DNA from: Micromonospora sp. RP3T
Lineage (GTDB): Bacteria > Actinomycetota > Actinomycetes > Mycobacteriales > Micromonosporaceae
Assembly (NCBI RefSeq): GCF_003027925.1
Contig: NZ_PYPS01000004.1
Span: 1 to 64,000 of the forward strand
Direction: 5' to 3'
DNA: 64,000 nt
Shown: piece by piece, positions 54,790-62,756 of the stretch
How positions within the stretch are numbered: position 1 is the stretch's first letter
Layout of the letters: the number at the start of each line of letters is the position of its first letter
Notes under the pieces: model-generated
What the model saw: the letters and a program-made list of their open reading frames with translations, nothing else
Database searches by the model: none
What the model was told of the DNA's origin: nothing
Translations under genes and position numbers: made by a program

Positions 54790-55950
54790 TCATCCGCCGG
54801 CCGGCGGCCGGTCCCGCGGCACGGGATCCGGCCCGCCGGCCGGCCCGGTGTCGTCGTCGATCGTGCCCACACCGTCGATCGTGCCCGTGCCCGTGCCCGT
54901 GCCGTCGGCCGGCGTGCCCAGTGCCAGCCGCCCGGCCGGGACGAACTCGCGTAGCAGCACCTGCACCACGCCGGCCGCCGGGATCGCCAGCAGCGCACCG
55001 ACCAGACCGGCCAGCTCGGCCGCCAGCAGCACGCTGACCAGCACCGTCAGCGGGTTCAGCCGGACCGCGCGGGCCATGATCACCGGTTGCAGCAGATGGT
55101 TCTCCACCTGCTGGTAGACCACGAAGAAGACCAGCACCACGGCGCCGGCGGTGGGGGATTTCGCGAAGCCCGCGCCGGCCGCGACGATCGCGCCCAACGT
55201 GGCGCCGACCAGCGGGATCAGGTCGAACACGGCGACCACCAGCGCGATCACCGCGGCGAACGGCACCCCGAGCAGGAGCAGCACCACGAAGGTCAGGCCG
55301 CCGCAGATCAGGCTGATCACCAGGTTCCCGCTCAGGTAGCCGGTGACGATCCGGGAGGAGTCCCGCCCGATGCGCCGCAACCGCTCGGCGGGGCCGTCCC
55401 CGACCAGCCGCAGCGTCGTCGCCACGATCCGGGGCGCCTCCAGCACCATCAGGTACGCCAGCACCACCACCGTGACCAACGCGGCGACGGCCTGCGCCAC
55501 GCCCCGGACCAGCCCGACGGTCGGCTCGCTGAGCCGGGAGCCGTAGCGGCGCAACTGTCCGGGTTCGGCGTACCGGAGCAGGTGCAGGCGGTCCAGCAGC
55601 CGGCCGACCGGTCCCCGTCCGGCCTGGGCGTCGTGCACCAGCTCCGGCACCCGGTCGGCGAGCCGGCCCAACTCGTCCACAAGCGGCAGGACGATCACCG
55701 TGCCCAACGCCGCGAGCAGCACGAACGTGGCCAGGAAGACCAGCAGGGTGGCCAGCGCCCGCCGGTGCACCCGACGCTCCAGCCGGTCGACGAGCGGCTT
55801 GAGCGCGACCGCGAGGAACGCCGCGACCAGGCCCCAGACGAGCACCCGACGGGTCGCCCAGACCAGCGCCAACCCGACCACGGTGGCCAGCACCAGACCG
55901 ATCACGATCACCGTCCGGCGGGCGGTGGACCGGTCGTCGGCGACGCTCAT
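54790..55950 (-). CDS. AI-2E family transporter
   Basis: 386 residues with about eight hydrophobic segments and the PF01594-type loop 'RRYGSRLSEPTVGLVRG', 'YLSGNLVISLICGGLTFVVLLLLGVP' and 'VFDLIPLVGATLGAIVAAGAG', ending in 'QQVENHLLQPVIMARAVRLNPLTVLVSVLL'. Members export the autoinducer AI-2 or act as Na+/H+ or other antiporters. The C-terminal 40 residues are a low-complexity Gly/Thr/Asp tail encoded by tandem CCGTGC and GTCGATCGTGCCC repeats (54858-54903), which could vary in length between strains. Confidence 0.9.
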   Translation of the reverse strand: MSVADDRSTARRTVIVIGLVLATVVGLALVWATRRVLVWGLVAAFLAVALKPLVDRLERRVHRRALATLLVFLATFVLLAALGTVIVLPLVDELGRLADRVPELVHDAQAGRGPVGRLLDRLHLLRYAEPGQLRRYGSRLSEPTVGLVRGVAQAVAALVTVVVLAYLMVLEAPRIVATTLRLVGDGPAERLRRIGRDSSRIVTGYLSGNLVISLICGGLTFVVLLLLGVPFAAVIALVVAVFDLIPLVGATLGAIVAAGAGFAKSPTAGAVVLVFFVVYQQVENHLLQPVIMARAVRLNPLTVLVSVLLAAELAGLVGALLAIPAAGVVQVLLREFVPAGRLALGTPADGTGTGTGTIDGVGTIDDDTGPAGGPDPVPRDRPPAGG

Positions 55951-55981
55951 CCGGCGCGGCTACCCGCCCTGCCGGTGCAGA

Positions 55982-56003
55982 AACCCGGGGCTCACCCCGG
56001 GTT
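55982..56003 (-). terminator. Terminator of the spermidine-synthase-like gene
   Basis: AACCCGGGG (55982-55990) and CCCCGGGTT (55995-56003) form a 9-bp stem with a 4-base loop, 55 bases after the - strand stop at 56058. On the - strand the stem is followed by TTTC, an intrinsic-terminator-like layout. Confidence 0.65.
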
Positions 56004-56057
56004 GGCGTCAATCATCCAGCGCGCGGCTCGGCCCACCCGGCGGAAGGGCCCGAGGGC

Positions 56058-56843
56058 TCACCCCAGGTCGGCGTCGGTGACCGGCCAGGCGTCCGCGGCG
56101 AACGTGTCGAGTGCCGCCGCGTGCAGCACGGTGCCGGGCACCGGGTCACCGGCGACCCGCGCGGCGAGCCGGCGTACCGGCAGTCGCCCCGGCCGGAGCA
56201 CGCCGGCGAGCACCATGTTGCCGTAGCGCCGGCCGCGCAGCATCCGCCGGTCGGCGAGCAGGCACACCTCGGCGAAGACGGCGCGCAGCGTGGCCACCTG
56301 CGCCCTGGTGTGCGCCAGCGGCGGCAGGTCGGTCAGGTTCACCAGGTAGACGCCGTCCGGGCGAAGCACCCGGGCCACCTCGACGGCGAACTCGAGGGCC
56401 GCCACGTGCGTCGGCATCCGGGCCGCCCGGTAGACGTCGCCCACCACCAGGTCGTACGCGGCGTCCGGCGCCCCGGTCACCGCGTCGCGGGCGTCGCCCA
56501 GCGTGACCACCACCTCGGGCGGCAGCGGCGGCAGCGTCCGGCGGACCAGTTCGACCACGCCGGGATCGCGTTCGACCACCCGCTGCGCCGAACCGGGCCG
56601 GGTGGCGGCCAGCCAGCGGGGCAGCGTGAGCGCGCCACCGCCCAGGTGCAGGGCGGTCACCGGCTGCCCGGGCGGGGCGCTCAGGTCGATCACCGTGGCG
56701 ATCCGCCGCACGTACTCGAAGTGCAGGTGACGGGCGTCGGCGACGTCCACGTAGGACTGTTCGACCCCATCGGCGAGCAGCGTACGCCCGGTGGGGCGGG
56801 CCGGGTCGACGACGATCTCCAACACCTCGGTGTCGCTCTCCAC
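56058..56843 (-). CDS. Spermidine-synthase-like methyltransferase-fold protein
   Basis: 261 residues, GTG 56843. The fold is that of polyamine aminopropyltransferases: 'VTALHLGGGALTLPRWLAATRP' (nucleotide loop), RVVERDPGVVELVR, 'VTLGDARDAV' and 'YDLVVGDVYRAARMPTHVAALEFAVEVARVLRPDGVYLVNL'. The GGG and DVY motifs match spermidine synthase relatives, but the residues that bind the amine donor are not clearly preserved, so a methyltransferase-like or regulatory role is possible. Actinobacteria carry several such stand-alone homologues. Confidence 0.85.
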   Translation of the reverse strand: MESDTEVLEIVVDPARPTGRTLLADGVEQSYVDVADARHLHFEYVRRIATVIDLSAPPGQPVTALHLGGGALTLPRWLAATRPGSAQRVVERDPGVVELVRRTLPPLPPEVVVTLGDARDAVTGAPDAAYDLVVGDVYRAARMPTHVAALEFAVEVARVLRPDGVYLVNLTDLPPLAHTRAQVATLRAVFAEVCLLADRRMLRGRRYGNMVLAGVLRPGRLPVRRLAARVAGDPVPGTVLHAAALDTFAADAWPVTDADLG

Positions 56844-56870
56844 CTGCGGAACGCTACCGGCGCGGCTTCG

Positions 56871-56922
56871 GTGTTAAGCGGGGCCCCCGCCTCTACCGGA
56901 GGCGTTAAGCGGGGGCCCCTCC
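56871..56922. repeat. Micromonospora-type GTTAAGCGGGG intergenic repeat
   Basis: GTTAAGCGGGGCCCCC is followed 27 bases later by GTTAAGCGGGGGCCCC, with CTCTACCGGAGG between. Repeats of the general form 'GTTAAGxxGGGGCCCC' are scattered between genes in Micromonosporaceae genomes, from my memory of such sequences. Each unit contains a GGGGCCCC-type palindrome. Here it lies between two - strand genes, where it may act as terminator or spacer. Confidence 0.7.
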
Positions 56923-56927
56923 TTGCG

Positions 56928-57899
56928 TCAGCCGGCGGCCATGCCGGCGCCGGCCTCGTCGATGGCGTCGTCGACTTGGTGGGCCAGGGTTACGTCCGCC
57001 GTGGTGACGCCGTCGGTCTGCTGGGTCCGGACGGTGAGCACCGCGTTGTCCGGGTCCGGCCGGCCGATCTGCGGACCGCGCCCGCCCTCGGCCCGGAGCC
57101 GGTCCAGCCGGTCCAGCACCCGGTCCAGGTTGCCGCCGGGCAACTCGATGGTGCGCACCAGCGAGCGCCGGTCACTGGACCAGTACGGCAGCGTGGCGAG
57201 CGCGTCGCGCAGCTCCGACTCGGTCAGCGGCGCGGTGGCCGAGGTGGCGCCCACCAGGCCGCCGCCGTAGTCGGCCGGTCCGAGCAGGTCCCGCAACCCG
57301 TCGGGGACGCGCAACGACCCGACCAGTTCGGCGTCCGCGTCCGCGAGCGCGGCCAGGGTCGCCTGCGCCTGGTAGCGCGCCTGTTCCGGGGTGAGCCGGC
57401 TGCGCCGGCCGACCTCGGCCAGGAAGCCCGGCAGGTCCTGCCGCCGTTCGACGCCGTCCACCGGGACCACGTCGTGCAGCTTCACCGGCACGGCCGCGAG
57501 CAGCCGTTCCCGCTCCGCCTCGTCGAGCGCCCAGGCCAGGGCCAGCACGGTGGCCTCCGCCGCGACCTTCGCTTCGGCGAAGTCGACGCCGGCGCGCCGG
57601 CTCACGTCGTCGACGAGGTCCCGGTAGCCCAGCGTGACACCCCGGCCGGACGGCGGGTCCGGCAGCGGTCGCGGTCGCTCCGCCGCCCCGACCGCGGGCG
57701 GCGCCGGCCCGCCCCGCGTGCTGTCCGGCTTGTGTCGACCGGCCGGCGGCGGGCCGGACCGCTCGTGCTGGTCCAGCGAGGTGACCTGCTTGGACGCGCT
57801 CAGGCTGGCGCCGGTCTGGCTGGGCCGCCGTCCCTGCTCCCGGGCCTGACGGGCGAGGGCCCGGCGGCGCTGGTTGTCGCCCTCCATCTGCTTGCGCAT
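56928..57899 (-). CDS. DUF2267 protein fused to pterin-4a-carbinolamine dehydratase-like domain
   Basis: 323 residues, ATG 57899 with GAGGT six bases upstream. The first 90 residues are basic and disordered-looking (QRRRALARQAREQG, Pro-rich stretch). A DUF2267 domain follows (about 92-212: 'EAERERLLAAVPVKLHDVV', 'LVGSLRVPDGLRDLLGP'). The C-terminal 100 residues resemble pterin-4a-carbinolamine dehydratase: 'LTESELRDALATLPYW', then 'GVTTADVTLAHQVDDAI' like the family's 'GLTxxDxxLAxxID'. The catalytic HHP motif is replaced (QIGRPDPDNAV), so dehydratase activity is doubtful. The fusion may be a binding or dimerisation module. Confidence 0.82.
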   Translation of the reverse strand: MRKQMEGDNQRRRALARQAREQGRRPSQTGASLSASKQVTSLDQHERSGPPPAGRHKPDSTRGGPAPPAVGAAERPRPLPDPPSGRGVTLGYRDLVDDVSRRAGVDFAEAKVAAEATVLALAWALDEAERERLLAAVPVKLHDVVPVDGVERRQDLPGFLAEVGRRSRLTPEQARYQAQATLAALADADAELVGSLRVPDGLRDLLGPADYGGGLVGATSATAPLTESELRDALATLPYWSSDRRSLVRTIELPGGNLDRVLDRLDRLRAEGGRGPQIGRPDPDNAVLTVRTQQTDGVTTADVTLAHQVDDAIDEAGAGMAAG

Positions 57900-58083
57900 C
57901 GTCGCACCTCGTTCCTGGTCGGTGGGGCTTGCGCCGGTCGCCTTCCCGGTGCCGCCGGGAAGCTAACGACGTCCGGCGGGGCTACCCGCTTCATTCGCTG
58001 CGGGTGAGGGGCGGTCACCCGATGGGGTCGCACGATCGGGGCGGACCGGACAACTTCCGACGCACGCGGAAGGGCAGGTCGTC

Positions 58084-58398
58084 ATGAAACGGATCGTGGA
58101 GATCGTCCCCGCTCGTCCCGGTTGGTACGCCCGCTGGCGCGTCGGCCCGGAGGTCACCCGCTGCTACCCGGTGACGCTCTGGGCGCTGCTGGAGGGCGCG
58201 GACGGCGGTGGACGCGAGGTGGTCGGCGTCGACTGCGTCGGGCAGTGGCCCGGCGCGGACGACGACGGGGCCGGAGATTTCGTCCGTTACCTGTTCCAGA
58301 CGCCTGATTCCGGTGTGCCGGAGGACGCCGACCCGTCGGCGGTGGGGGAGCCGCGTGACGGCGCTTCCCGCCGGCCGGCCGTCGCGCCCGTCGTCTGA
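58084..58398 (+). CDS. Small actinobacterial hypothetical protein
   Basis: 104 residues, ATG 58084. I do not recognise a named domain. The first 75 residues are compact and hydrophobic-aromatic (MKRIVEIVPARPGWYARW, 'YPVTLWALLE', 'CVGQWPGADDDG'), with conserved-looking Trp residues; the last 30 are Asp/Pro/Ala-rich and probably disordered. No signal peptide or membrane segment is seen. It is convergent with the STAS gene and separated from it by a strong hairpin. Good codon structure supports it as real. Confidence 0.7.
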   Translation: MKRIVEIVPARPGWYARWRVGPEVTRCYPVTLWALLEGADGGGREVVGVDCVGQWPGADDDGAGDFVRYLFQTPDSGVPEDADPSAVGEPRDGASRRPAVAPVV

Positions 58399-58409
58399 GC
58401 CCTCCTCCA

Positions 58410-58442
58410 GGCCCCCGGCCCCTGGTCCCAGGGTCGGGGGCC
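58410..58442. terminator. Bidirectional terminator
   Basis: GGCCCCCG (58410-58417) pairs with CGGGGGCC (58435-58442), extended inward by further pairs to a 12-bp stem (one G-T) around CTGGTCCCA. It sits between the convergent genes at 58398 and 58473. Confidence 0.7.
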
Positions 58443-58472
58443 GCCCCCTGCCCGGGACGGGACGCGGGTCGG

Positions 58473-58820
58473 TCAGCCCACCTCGCGGGCGTCGCCCGCT
58501 GCCGTGTGCGGCGGGGCGACGAGCAGCTCGGCCAGCCCGGTGCGGTCCAGCAGCTGTCGGATCTGCGCGTTCATGCCGCGCAGGTGGATCGCGCCGGTCC
58601 CGGCGCGGTGGATCAGCACCAGCGCGCTCAGGCCGGAGGAGTCGCAGAGCGTCACGTCGGTGAAGTCGAGCCACAGCTCCTGACGGCCGTCGCGGCGCAG
58701 CCCGGCGGCGGCCTCGACGAGCTCCGGCGCGGTGTCGAAGTCCAGCTCGCCGGCCAGCCGGAGCCGGGCGGAGCCGGCGTCGGGCCGGTCCACCTCGATG
58801 GTCAACAGCGGGGAGAGCAC
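58473..58820 (-). CDS. STAS-domain anti-sigma-factor antagonist
   Basis: 115 residues, GTG 58820. A STAS fold with 'ARLRLAGELDFDTAPELVEAA' and the phosphorylation motif TLCDSSGLSAL (Ser61/62), as in SpoIIAA/RsbV proteins. In such systems the unphosphorylated protein binds an anti-sigma kinase and frees the sigma factor; a PP2C phosphatase resets it. A PP2C enzyme is encoded about 640 bp upstream on the other strand (59456-61219). The second STAS gene (58864-59247) lies just upstream on the same strand, 43 bp away, so they may form an operon. Confidence 0.93.
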   Translation of the reverse strand: MLSPLLTIEVDRPDAGSARLRLAGELDFDTAPELVEAAAGLRRDGRQELWLDFTDVTLCDSSGLSALVLIHRAGTGAIHLRGMNAQIRQLLDRTGLAELLVAPPHTAAGDAREVG

Positions 58821-58863
58821 AGGACCATGTTCCCAGCCGCCGGTGGTCGGGAAACCTCCGGGG

Positions 58864-59247
58864 TCAGGCGGACGCGGTGGAACCGGATGCCCGACCGTCG
58901 GCCGGTCGGCGGTCCAGCAGACCCGTCACGCCGGTCATGTCGAGGATGGTCGCCAGGAAGCGCGGGACCGCCCGGAGTTCGATGCCGGTGCCGGCGTGCT
59001 GCCCCTCGCGCCAGGCGTGCACGATCACCGACAGGCCGGTGCTGTCCAGGAAGACGAGGTCGCCGAAGTCCAGCACCAGCCGGGCGGGACGCGTGGCGAG
59101 CAGGCGGTCGATCTCGGCGCGCAGCGGCGTCGCGGTGGCGTAGGCCAGGTCACCGCCGACGCGGACGATCGGGACGTCCGGGTCGGAACGGTCCACGGAG
59201 ATGCTCAGCGGTGTCGCTTCGGGCTTTCTCCGTTGAGGAACCACCAT
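58864..59247 (-). CDS. STAS-domain anti-sigma-factor antagonist
   Basis: 127 residues, ATG 59247, with GGAAAGG upstream. After a short basic N-terminus the STAS fold reads 'PIVRVGGDLAYATATPLRAEIDRLL', then LVFLDSTGLSVIV with the phosphorylatable Ser69. The region before the ATG in frame (to 59403) is Arg/Ser filler and was excluded. It is divergent from the phosphatase gene, so a shared promoter region (59248-59455) may coordinate phosphatase and antagonists. Confidence 0.92.
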   Translation of the reverse strand: MVVPQRRKPEATPLSISVDRSDPDVPIVRVGGDLAYATATPLRAEIDRLLATRPARLVLDFGDLVFLDSTGLSVIVHAWREGQHAGTGIELRAVPRFLATILDMTGVTGLLDRRPADGRASGSTASA

Positions 59248-59455
59248 CACGCCTTTCCGCAGGCTGCCGGTCTGGCAGGGACGCCCGGATCGTAACAACC
59301 CCACCGCCGGCGCGCTCGGCGTGTGTGAGCGGGCCAGGGACCGTCGTCGGGTGGCGCCGCGGGCATACCGGCGTAGGGTGGGGGAGCGGAGAGATGACCA
59401 CACGCGCCACTTCCGGCGCTCCGCCGATGTCGACGAGGAGAGTGGGGCTCAGCTG

Positions 59456-61219
59456 GTGACTGCTGCCGACGTCAGGGGTTCCGACCCGGGCGACGGACGG
59501 ATCTCCACGCCGAGTGCCGACCGGGCCCGGGTGTGGTCCGCCGACGCTCCCACGACGTCTGCGCTCCCACCGCTGGCCCCCGACCACGACGCGCCGATCG
59601 TCCCCGACTGGTCCGAGGTCGTGGAGCACTTCCGTGAGGGCCTCATCGTCTGCGACGCCGACGGCGTGGTGCGGCACGTGAGCCCGGTGGCGGAGCGGCT
59701 GGTCCCCGAGGTCGTGTCGGGCGAGGTGCTCGCCGCCGCCGGCGTGGCGGCGCTGGACGGCGACGGTCGGTTCGAGTTCACCCACCACGGCCGCCGGCTG
59801 CGGCTGCGCCCGGTCGCGCTGTCCCACGCCCGGCGCTGCTGGTACGTGGAGGACGTCACCGAGAGCGTCAGCCGGGCCGACGCCCTGCTCGCCGAGCGGG
59901 CCCGCTCGTTGTTCCTCGCGGTGGTCGGCGAGAAGCTCGGCAACCCGCTGCACCCCGACCGGGCCGCCGCCGCGGTGGCCCGGCTGGCGGTGCCCACGAC
60001 GGCCGACGTGGCGGTGCTGGTGCTGGCCCCGCGTTCCGGCCGGGCCCGCTGGTGGCGGGCGGTACGCGCCGAGGACGAGGTGCCCGCCGTGGACAGCGGT
60101 GTGCTGCCCGCCGCCGCGCTGCCCTCGGCCATCGAGACCGGTCTCGCCGGGACCGAGCCGCACGCGCTGGACTGGCTCGTCGAGCAGGCCGCCGAGGCGG
60201 GCTGGCTGCCCGGTCTGGACGTGACCGGCGCCACCGCCCGGGTGGTGCCGCTGCCGGGCCGGGACGACCCGGTCGGCGTGCTGCTGGTGGCCCGCCGGGC
60301 CGGCCGCTGGTACGACGAGGCCGACCTCGACCTGGTGCGCGCGTTCGCGGCCCGGGCCGGTGCGGCGCTGACCACCGCCATGCTCTACCGCGACCAGGCC
60401 GAGGTCGCCGACACGTTGCAGGCCAGTCTGGTGCCGGTCGAGCCGGCGCCGGCCTCGGGCGTGCAGTGGGGCACGGCGTACCGGCCGGCGCAGGCCGGTC
60501 TGCGCATCGGCGGCGACTTCTACGGCTCGCACCGGCTGCCCGACGGGGGCTCGGTCTTCTTCCTCGGCGACGTGTCGGGCAAGGGCGTGGAGGCGGCCGT
60601 CTTCACCGGCCAGCTCCGCCAGTGCCTGCACGCGTTGCACCGGGTGGAGACGCAGCCGGGGAGGTTGCTGAAGCTGCTCAACGACGCGTTGTTGGAGACC
60701 ACCCAGGCCCACGGGCAGGGTCGGTTCGCCACCATGGTGCTCGGGGTGGCCCGGCCGCACCGCGACGGCGGGTTGACGCTGACGCTGGCCGGGGGCGGTC
60801 ACCTGCCGCCGCTGGTGTTGCGCGCCTCCGGCGAGGTCGAGGTGGTGCCGTTGAGCGGCATGCTGATCGGCGTGGTGCCGGACCCGCGGATCGGTGAGGC
60901 CACCGTGCACCTGGCGCCGGACGAGACCTGCCTGCTCTACAGCGACGGCGTGACCGAGGCGCGGGGCGGGTGGCGCGGCGACGAGCAGTTCGGCGCGGAC
61001 CGGCTGCTCACCGCCGTGACCGGCTGTCACCGGATGCCCGCCCCGGCGCTGGCCGAGCGGGTCGAGCAGGTGACCGGCGACTGGCTCGCCCACGGCGACC
61101 ACGACGACATCGCGGTGCTGGCGCTCCGGGCGACCGGTGCGGCCGGCCGCGCGTCCCGCCACCTGCACGCGGTGCCCGGCCCGACGAGCGCCGAACCGAC
61201 GAGGGAGCTGCCCGAGTGA
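59456..61219 (+). CDS. PAS-GAF-PP2C (SpoIIE-type) phosphatase
   Basis: 587 residues. GTG 59456 is chosen because upstream frame sequence is Arg-rich filler; it is the least certain point. Order: short acidic lead, PAS-like domain (about 52-140, 'EGLIVCDADGVVRHVSP'), GAF domain (about 150-330, 'VPLPGRDDPVGVLLVARRAGRWYDEADLDLVRAFA'), PP2C catalytic domain (about 350-575) with RIGGDFYGSHRL, FFLGDVSGKGVEAA, and 'LLYSDGVTEAR' then GDHDDIAVLAL providing the metal-binding Asp residues. Such phosphatases act on phosphorylated STAS proteins. It overlaps the B12-binding gene by four bases, so the two are co-made. Confidence 0.93.
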   Translation: MTAADVRGSDPGDGRISTPSADRARVWSADAPTTSALPPLAPDHDAPIVPDWSEVVEHFREGLIVCDADGVVRHVSPVAERLVPEVVSGEVLAAAGVAALDGDGRFEFTHHGRRLRLRPVALSHARRCWYVEDVTESVSRADALLAERARSLFLAVVGEKLGNPLHPDRAAAAVARLAVPTTADVAVLVLAPRSGRARWWRAVRAEDEVPAVDSGVLPAAALPSAIETGLAGTEPHALDWLVEQAAEAGWLPGLDVTGATARVVPLPGRDDPVGVLLVARRAGRWYDEADLDLVRAFAARAGAALTTAMLYRDQAEVADTLQASLVPVEPAPASGVQWGTAYRPAQAGLRIGGDFYGSHRLPDGGSVFFLGDVSGKGVEAAVFTGQLRQCLHALHRVETQPGRLLKLLNDALLETTQAHGQGRFATMVLGVARPHRDGGLTLTLAGGGHLPPLVLRASGEVEVVPLSGMLIGVVPDPRIGEATVHLAPDETCLLYSDGVTEARGGWRGDEQFGADRLLTAVTGCHRMPAPALAERVEQVTGDWLAHGDHDDIAVLALRATGAAGRASRHLHAVPGPTSAEPTRELPE

Positions 61220-62268
61220 CCGCGACGACCACCGCAGCCGACCCGGCGCACGCGTTCGCCGGCTATCTGGAGTGCCTGGCCGAGGCCGACGAACAGGGCG
61301 CGGTGGCGGTCGCCCGAGGGCTGCTGGAGGCGGGCGCACCGGCCGAGCGGGTGCTGCTCGACCTGGTCGCCCCGGCACAGGCCGAGGTGGGCGAGCGGTG
61401 GGCGCGCAACGAGTGGAGCGTGGCCCAGGAGCACGCCGCCACCCACATCAGCGAGCGGGTGGTGGCGGCGGTCGCCGCGTACGCCGATCCGCGTGTGACC
61501 CGCGGCCGGATCGTGATGGCCTGCATGGACGGTGAGTGGCACGCGTTGCCGGCCCGGCTGGTCGCCGAGGTGCTGCGGCTGCGCGGCTGGCAGGTGGTCT
61601 TCCTCGGAGCCAGCGTGCCGGCCGCGCACCTGGTGTCCTACCTGCACCGGTACGACGCCGACGCGGTGGCCCTGGCCTGCGCGCTGCCGATGCGACTGCC
61701 GCATGCCCACCGCATGATCGAGGCGTGCCGCCGGTCCGACGTGCCGGTGGTGGTGGGCGGGCGCGGGTTCGGCGCGGACGGCCGCTGGGCGCGGGTGCTC
61801 GGCGTGGCCTGGGCGCCGGACGCGCCGGCCGCGGCCGACCTGGTCGCCGACGACCGGGCGCTGCGCGCGACGCCGCCCGCCCGGCTGGACCACCTCGCCG
61901 ACGACGAGTACGCCAGCCTGGTCAAGCGGCGGGGCGAGCTGATCGACAGCGCCCTCGCCGACCTGCGAGAGCGGGTGCCGGCGGTGGTCGACTACACGCC
62001 GGCGCAGCTCGACTCGACAGTGGGCGATCTGGGCTACATCGTCGACTTCCTGGCGGCCGCGCTCTATGTGGACGACGGGACGCTGTTCGCCGAGTTCGTC
62101 GAGTGGTTGGTGGAGATCCTGGTCAGCCGCGGTGTGCCGGCGGGCGCGATCGGTCTCACGCTCGACCACTATGGACAGCAGCTGCGGGACTTCCCCCGCG
62201 CGGCCGGTTTCCTGGAGCGGGGGCGGGCCGTGGTGGGCGGCCGGGTGGCGGCGACGGCGGGCCGCTGA
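61216..62268 (+). CDS. B12-binding photoreceptor-like protein
   Basis: 350 residues, GTG 61216 in a GTGA overlap with the phosphatase. The N-terminal helical bundle (about 10-100) holds W62-x9-E72-H73 in WARNEWSVAQEH, the Wx9EH signature of CarH-type adenosylcobalamin photoreceptors. The cobalamin-binding domain (about 100-220) has 'IVMACMDGEWHALPARLVAEVL' with E107-x-H109, the likely lower axial ligand, and 'GWQVVFLGASVPAAHLV' and 'VVVGGRGFG'. The usual Gly of ExHxxG is Pro here. The C-terminal 130 residues are helical and unassigned. CarH has a MerR DNA-binding head; this one has none, so output is probably through its overlapped phosphatase partner. Confidence 0.88.
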   Translation: MTATTTAADPAHAFAGYLECLAEADEQGAVAVARGLLEAGAPAERVLLDLVAPAQAEVGERWARNEWSVAQEHAATHISERVVAAVAAYADPRVTRGRIVMACMDGEWHALPARLVAEVLRLRGWQVVFLGASVPAAHLVSYLHRYDADAVALACALPMRLPHAHRMIEACRRSDVPVVVGGRGFGADGRWARVLGVAWAPDAPAAADLVADDRALRATPPARLDHLADDEYASLVKRRGELIDSALADLRERVPAVVDYTPAQLDSTVGDLGYIVDFLAAALYVDDGTLFAEFVEWLVEILVSRGVPAGAIGLTLDHYGQQLRDFPRAAGFLERGRAVVGGRVAATAGR

Positions 62269-62344
62269 TCCGGATCGGCCCGGACGCCCCCTATACTTGC
62301 TGCACTGCAAGGGTTCGCCTGCGGTGGGAGTGAGAGGGGCCACG

Positions 62345-62686
62345 GTGACGTTCACCGTCACGTCCGCCCAGCGGGACCAGGGAGTCACCTGCCTCCGGCT
62401 CGCCGGTGAACTGGACCTGAGCACGGCCGGGGGGCTGACCGCCGAGATCGACCGGCTGGTCGCCGACGGCCACCGCGAGTTGCTGCTCGACCTCACCGAG
62501 CTGACGTTCTGCGACTCGACGGGCATCGCCGCCTTCGTCCGTGGGGACAATCTCGTCGCCGCCGACGGTGGCTGGCTGCGGCTCACCGGGGCGACCGGCC
62601 GGGTGGCCCGGGTGCTTCAGGTGACCGGGCTGGCCGAGGTGCTGCGCCACGACACGGCCGACCCGACGCGGTCGGTCGGCTCCTGA
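62345..62686 (+). CDS. STAS-domain anti-sigma-factor antagonist
   Basis: 113 residues, GTG 62345 with GAGAGGGG upstream. STAS motifs: 'CLRLAGELDLSTAGGLTAEIDRLV' and LTFCDSTGIAAF with phosphorylatable Ser58. A TATACT -10-like box lies at 62292-62297, followed by a CTTGC-TGCACT-GCAAG dyad (62296-62311), so it may have its own promoter in addition to readthrough from the photoreceptor gene. It is the third STAS protein of this locus. Confidence 0.93.
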   Translation: MTFTVTSAQRDQGVTCLRLAGELDLSTAGGLTAEIDRLVADGHRELLLDLTELTFCDSTGIAAFVRGDNLVAADGGWLRLTGATGRVARVLQVTGLAEVLRHDTADPTRSVGS

Positions 62687-62756
62687 TCGGATAGATTTCC
62701 CCGCCAGCGTCCGGCTGCGCGGCCGGTGCCCTCCCCGAGACGAAGCAGGTAGCCCC

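Noticed and set aside
59321..59455. An N-terminal extension of the PP2C phosphatase from GTG 59321.
   Set aside because: The translated segment is Arg-rich filler with no ribosome site and lies in the promoter region shared with the divergent STAS gene.
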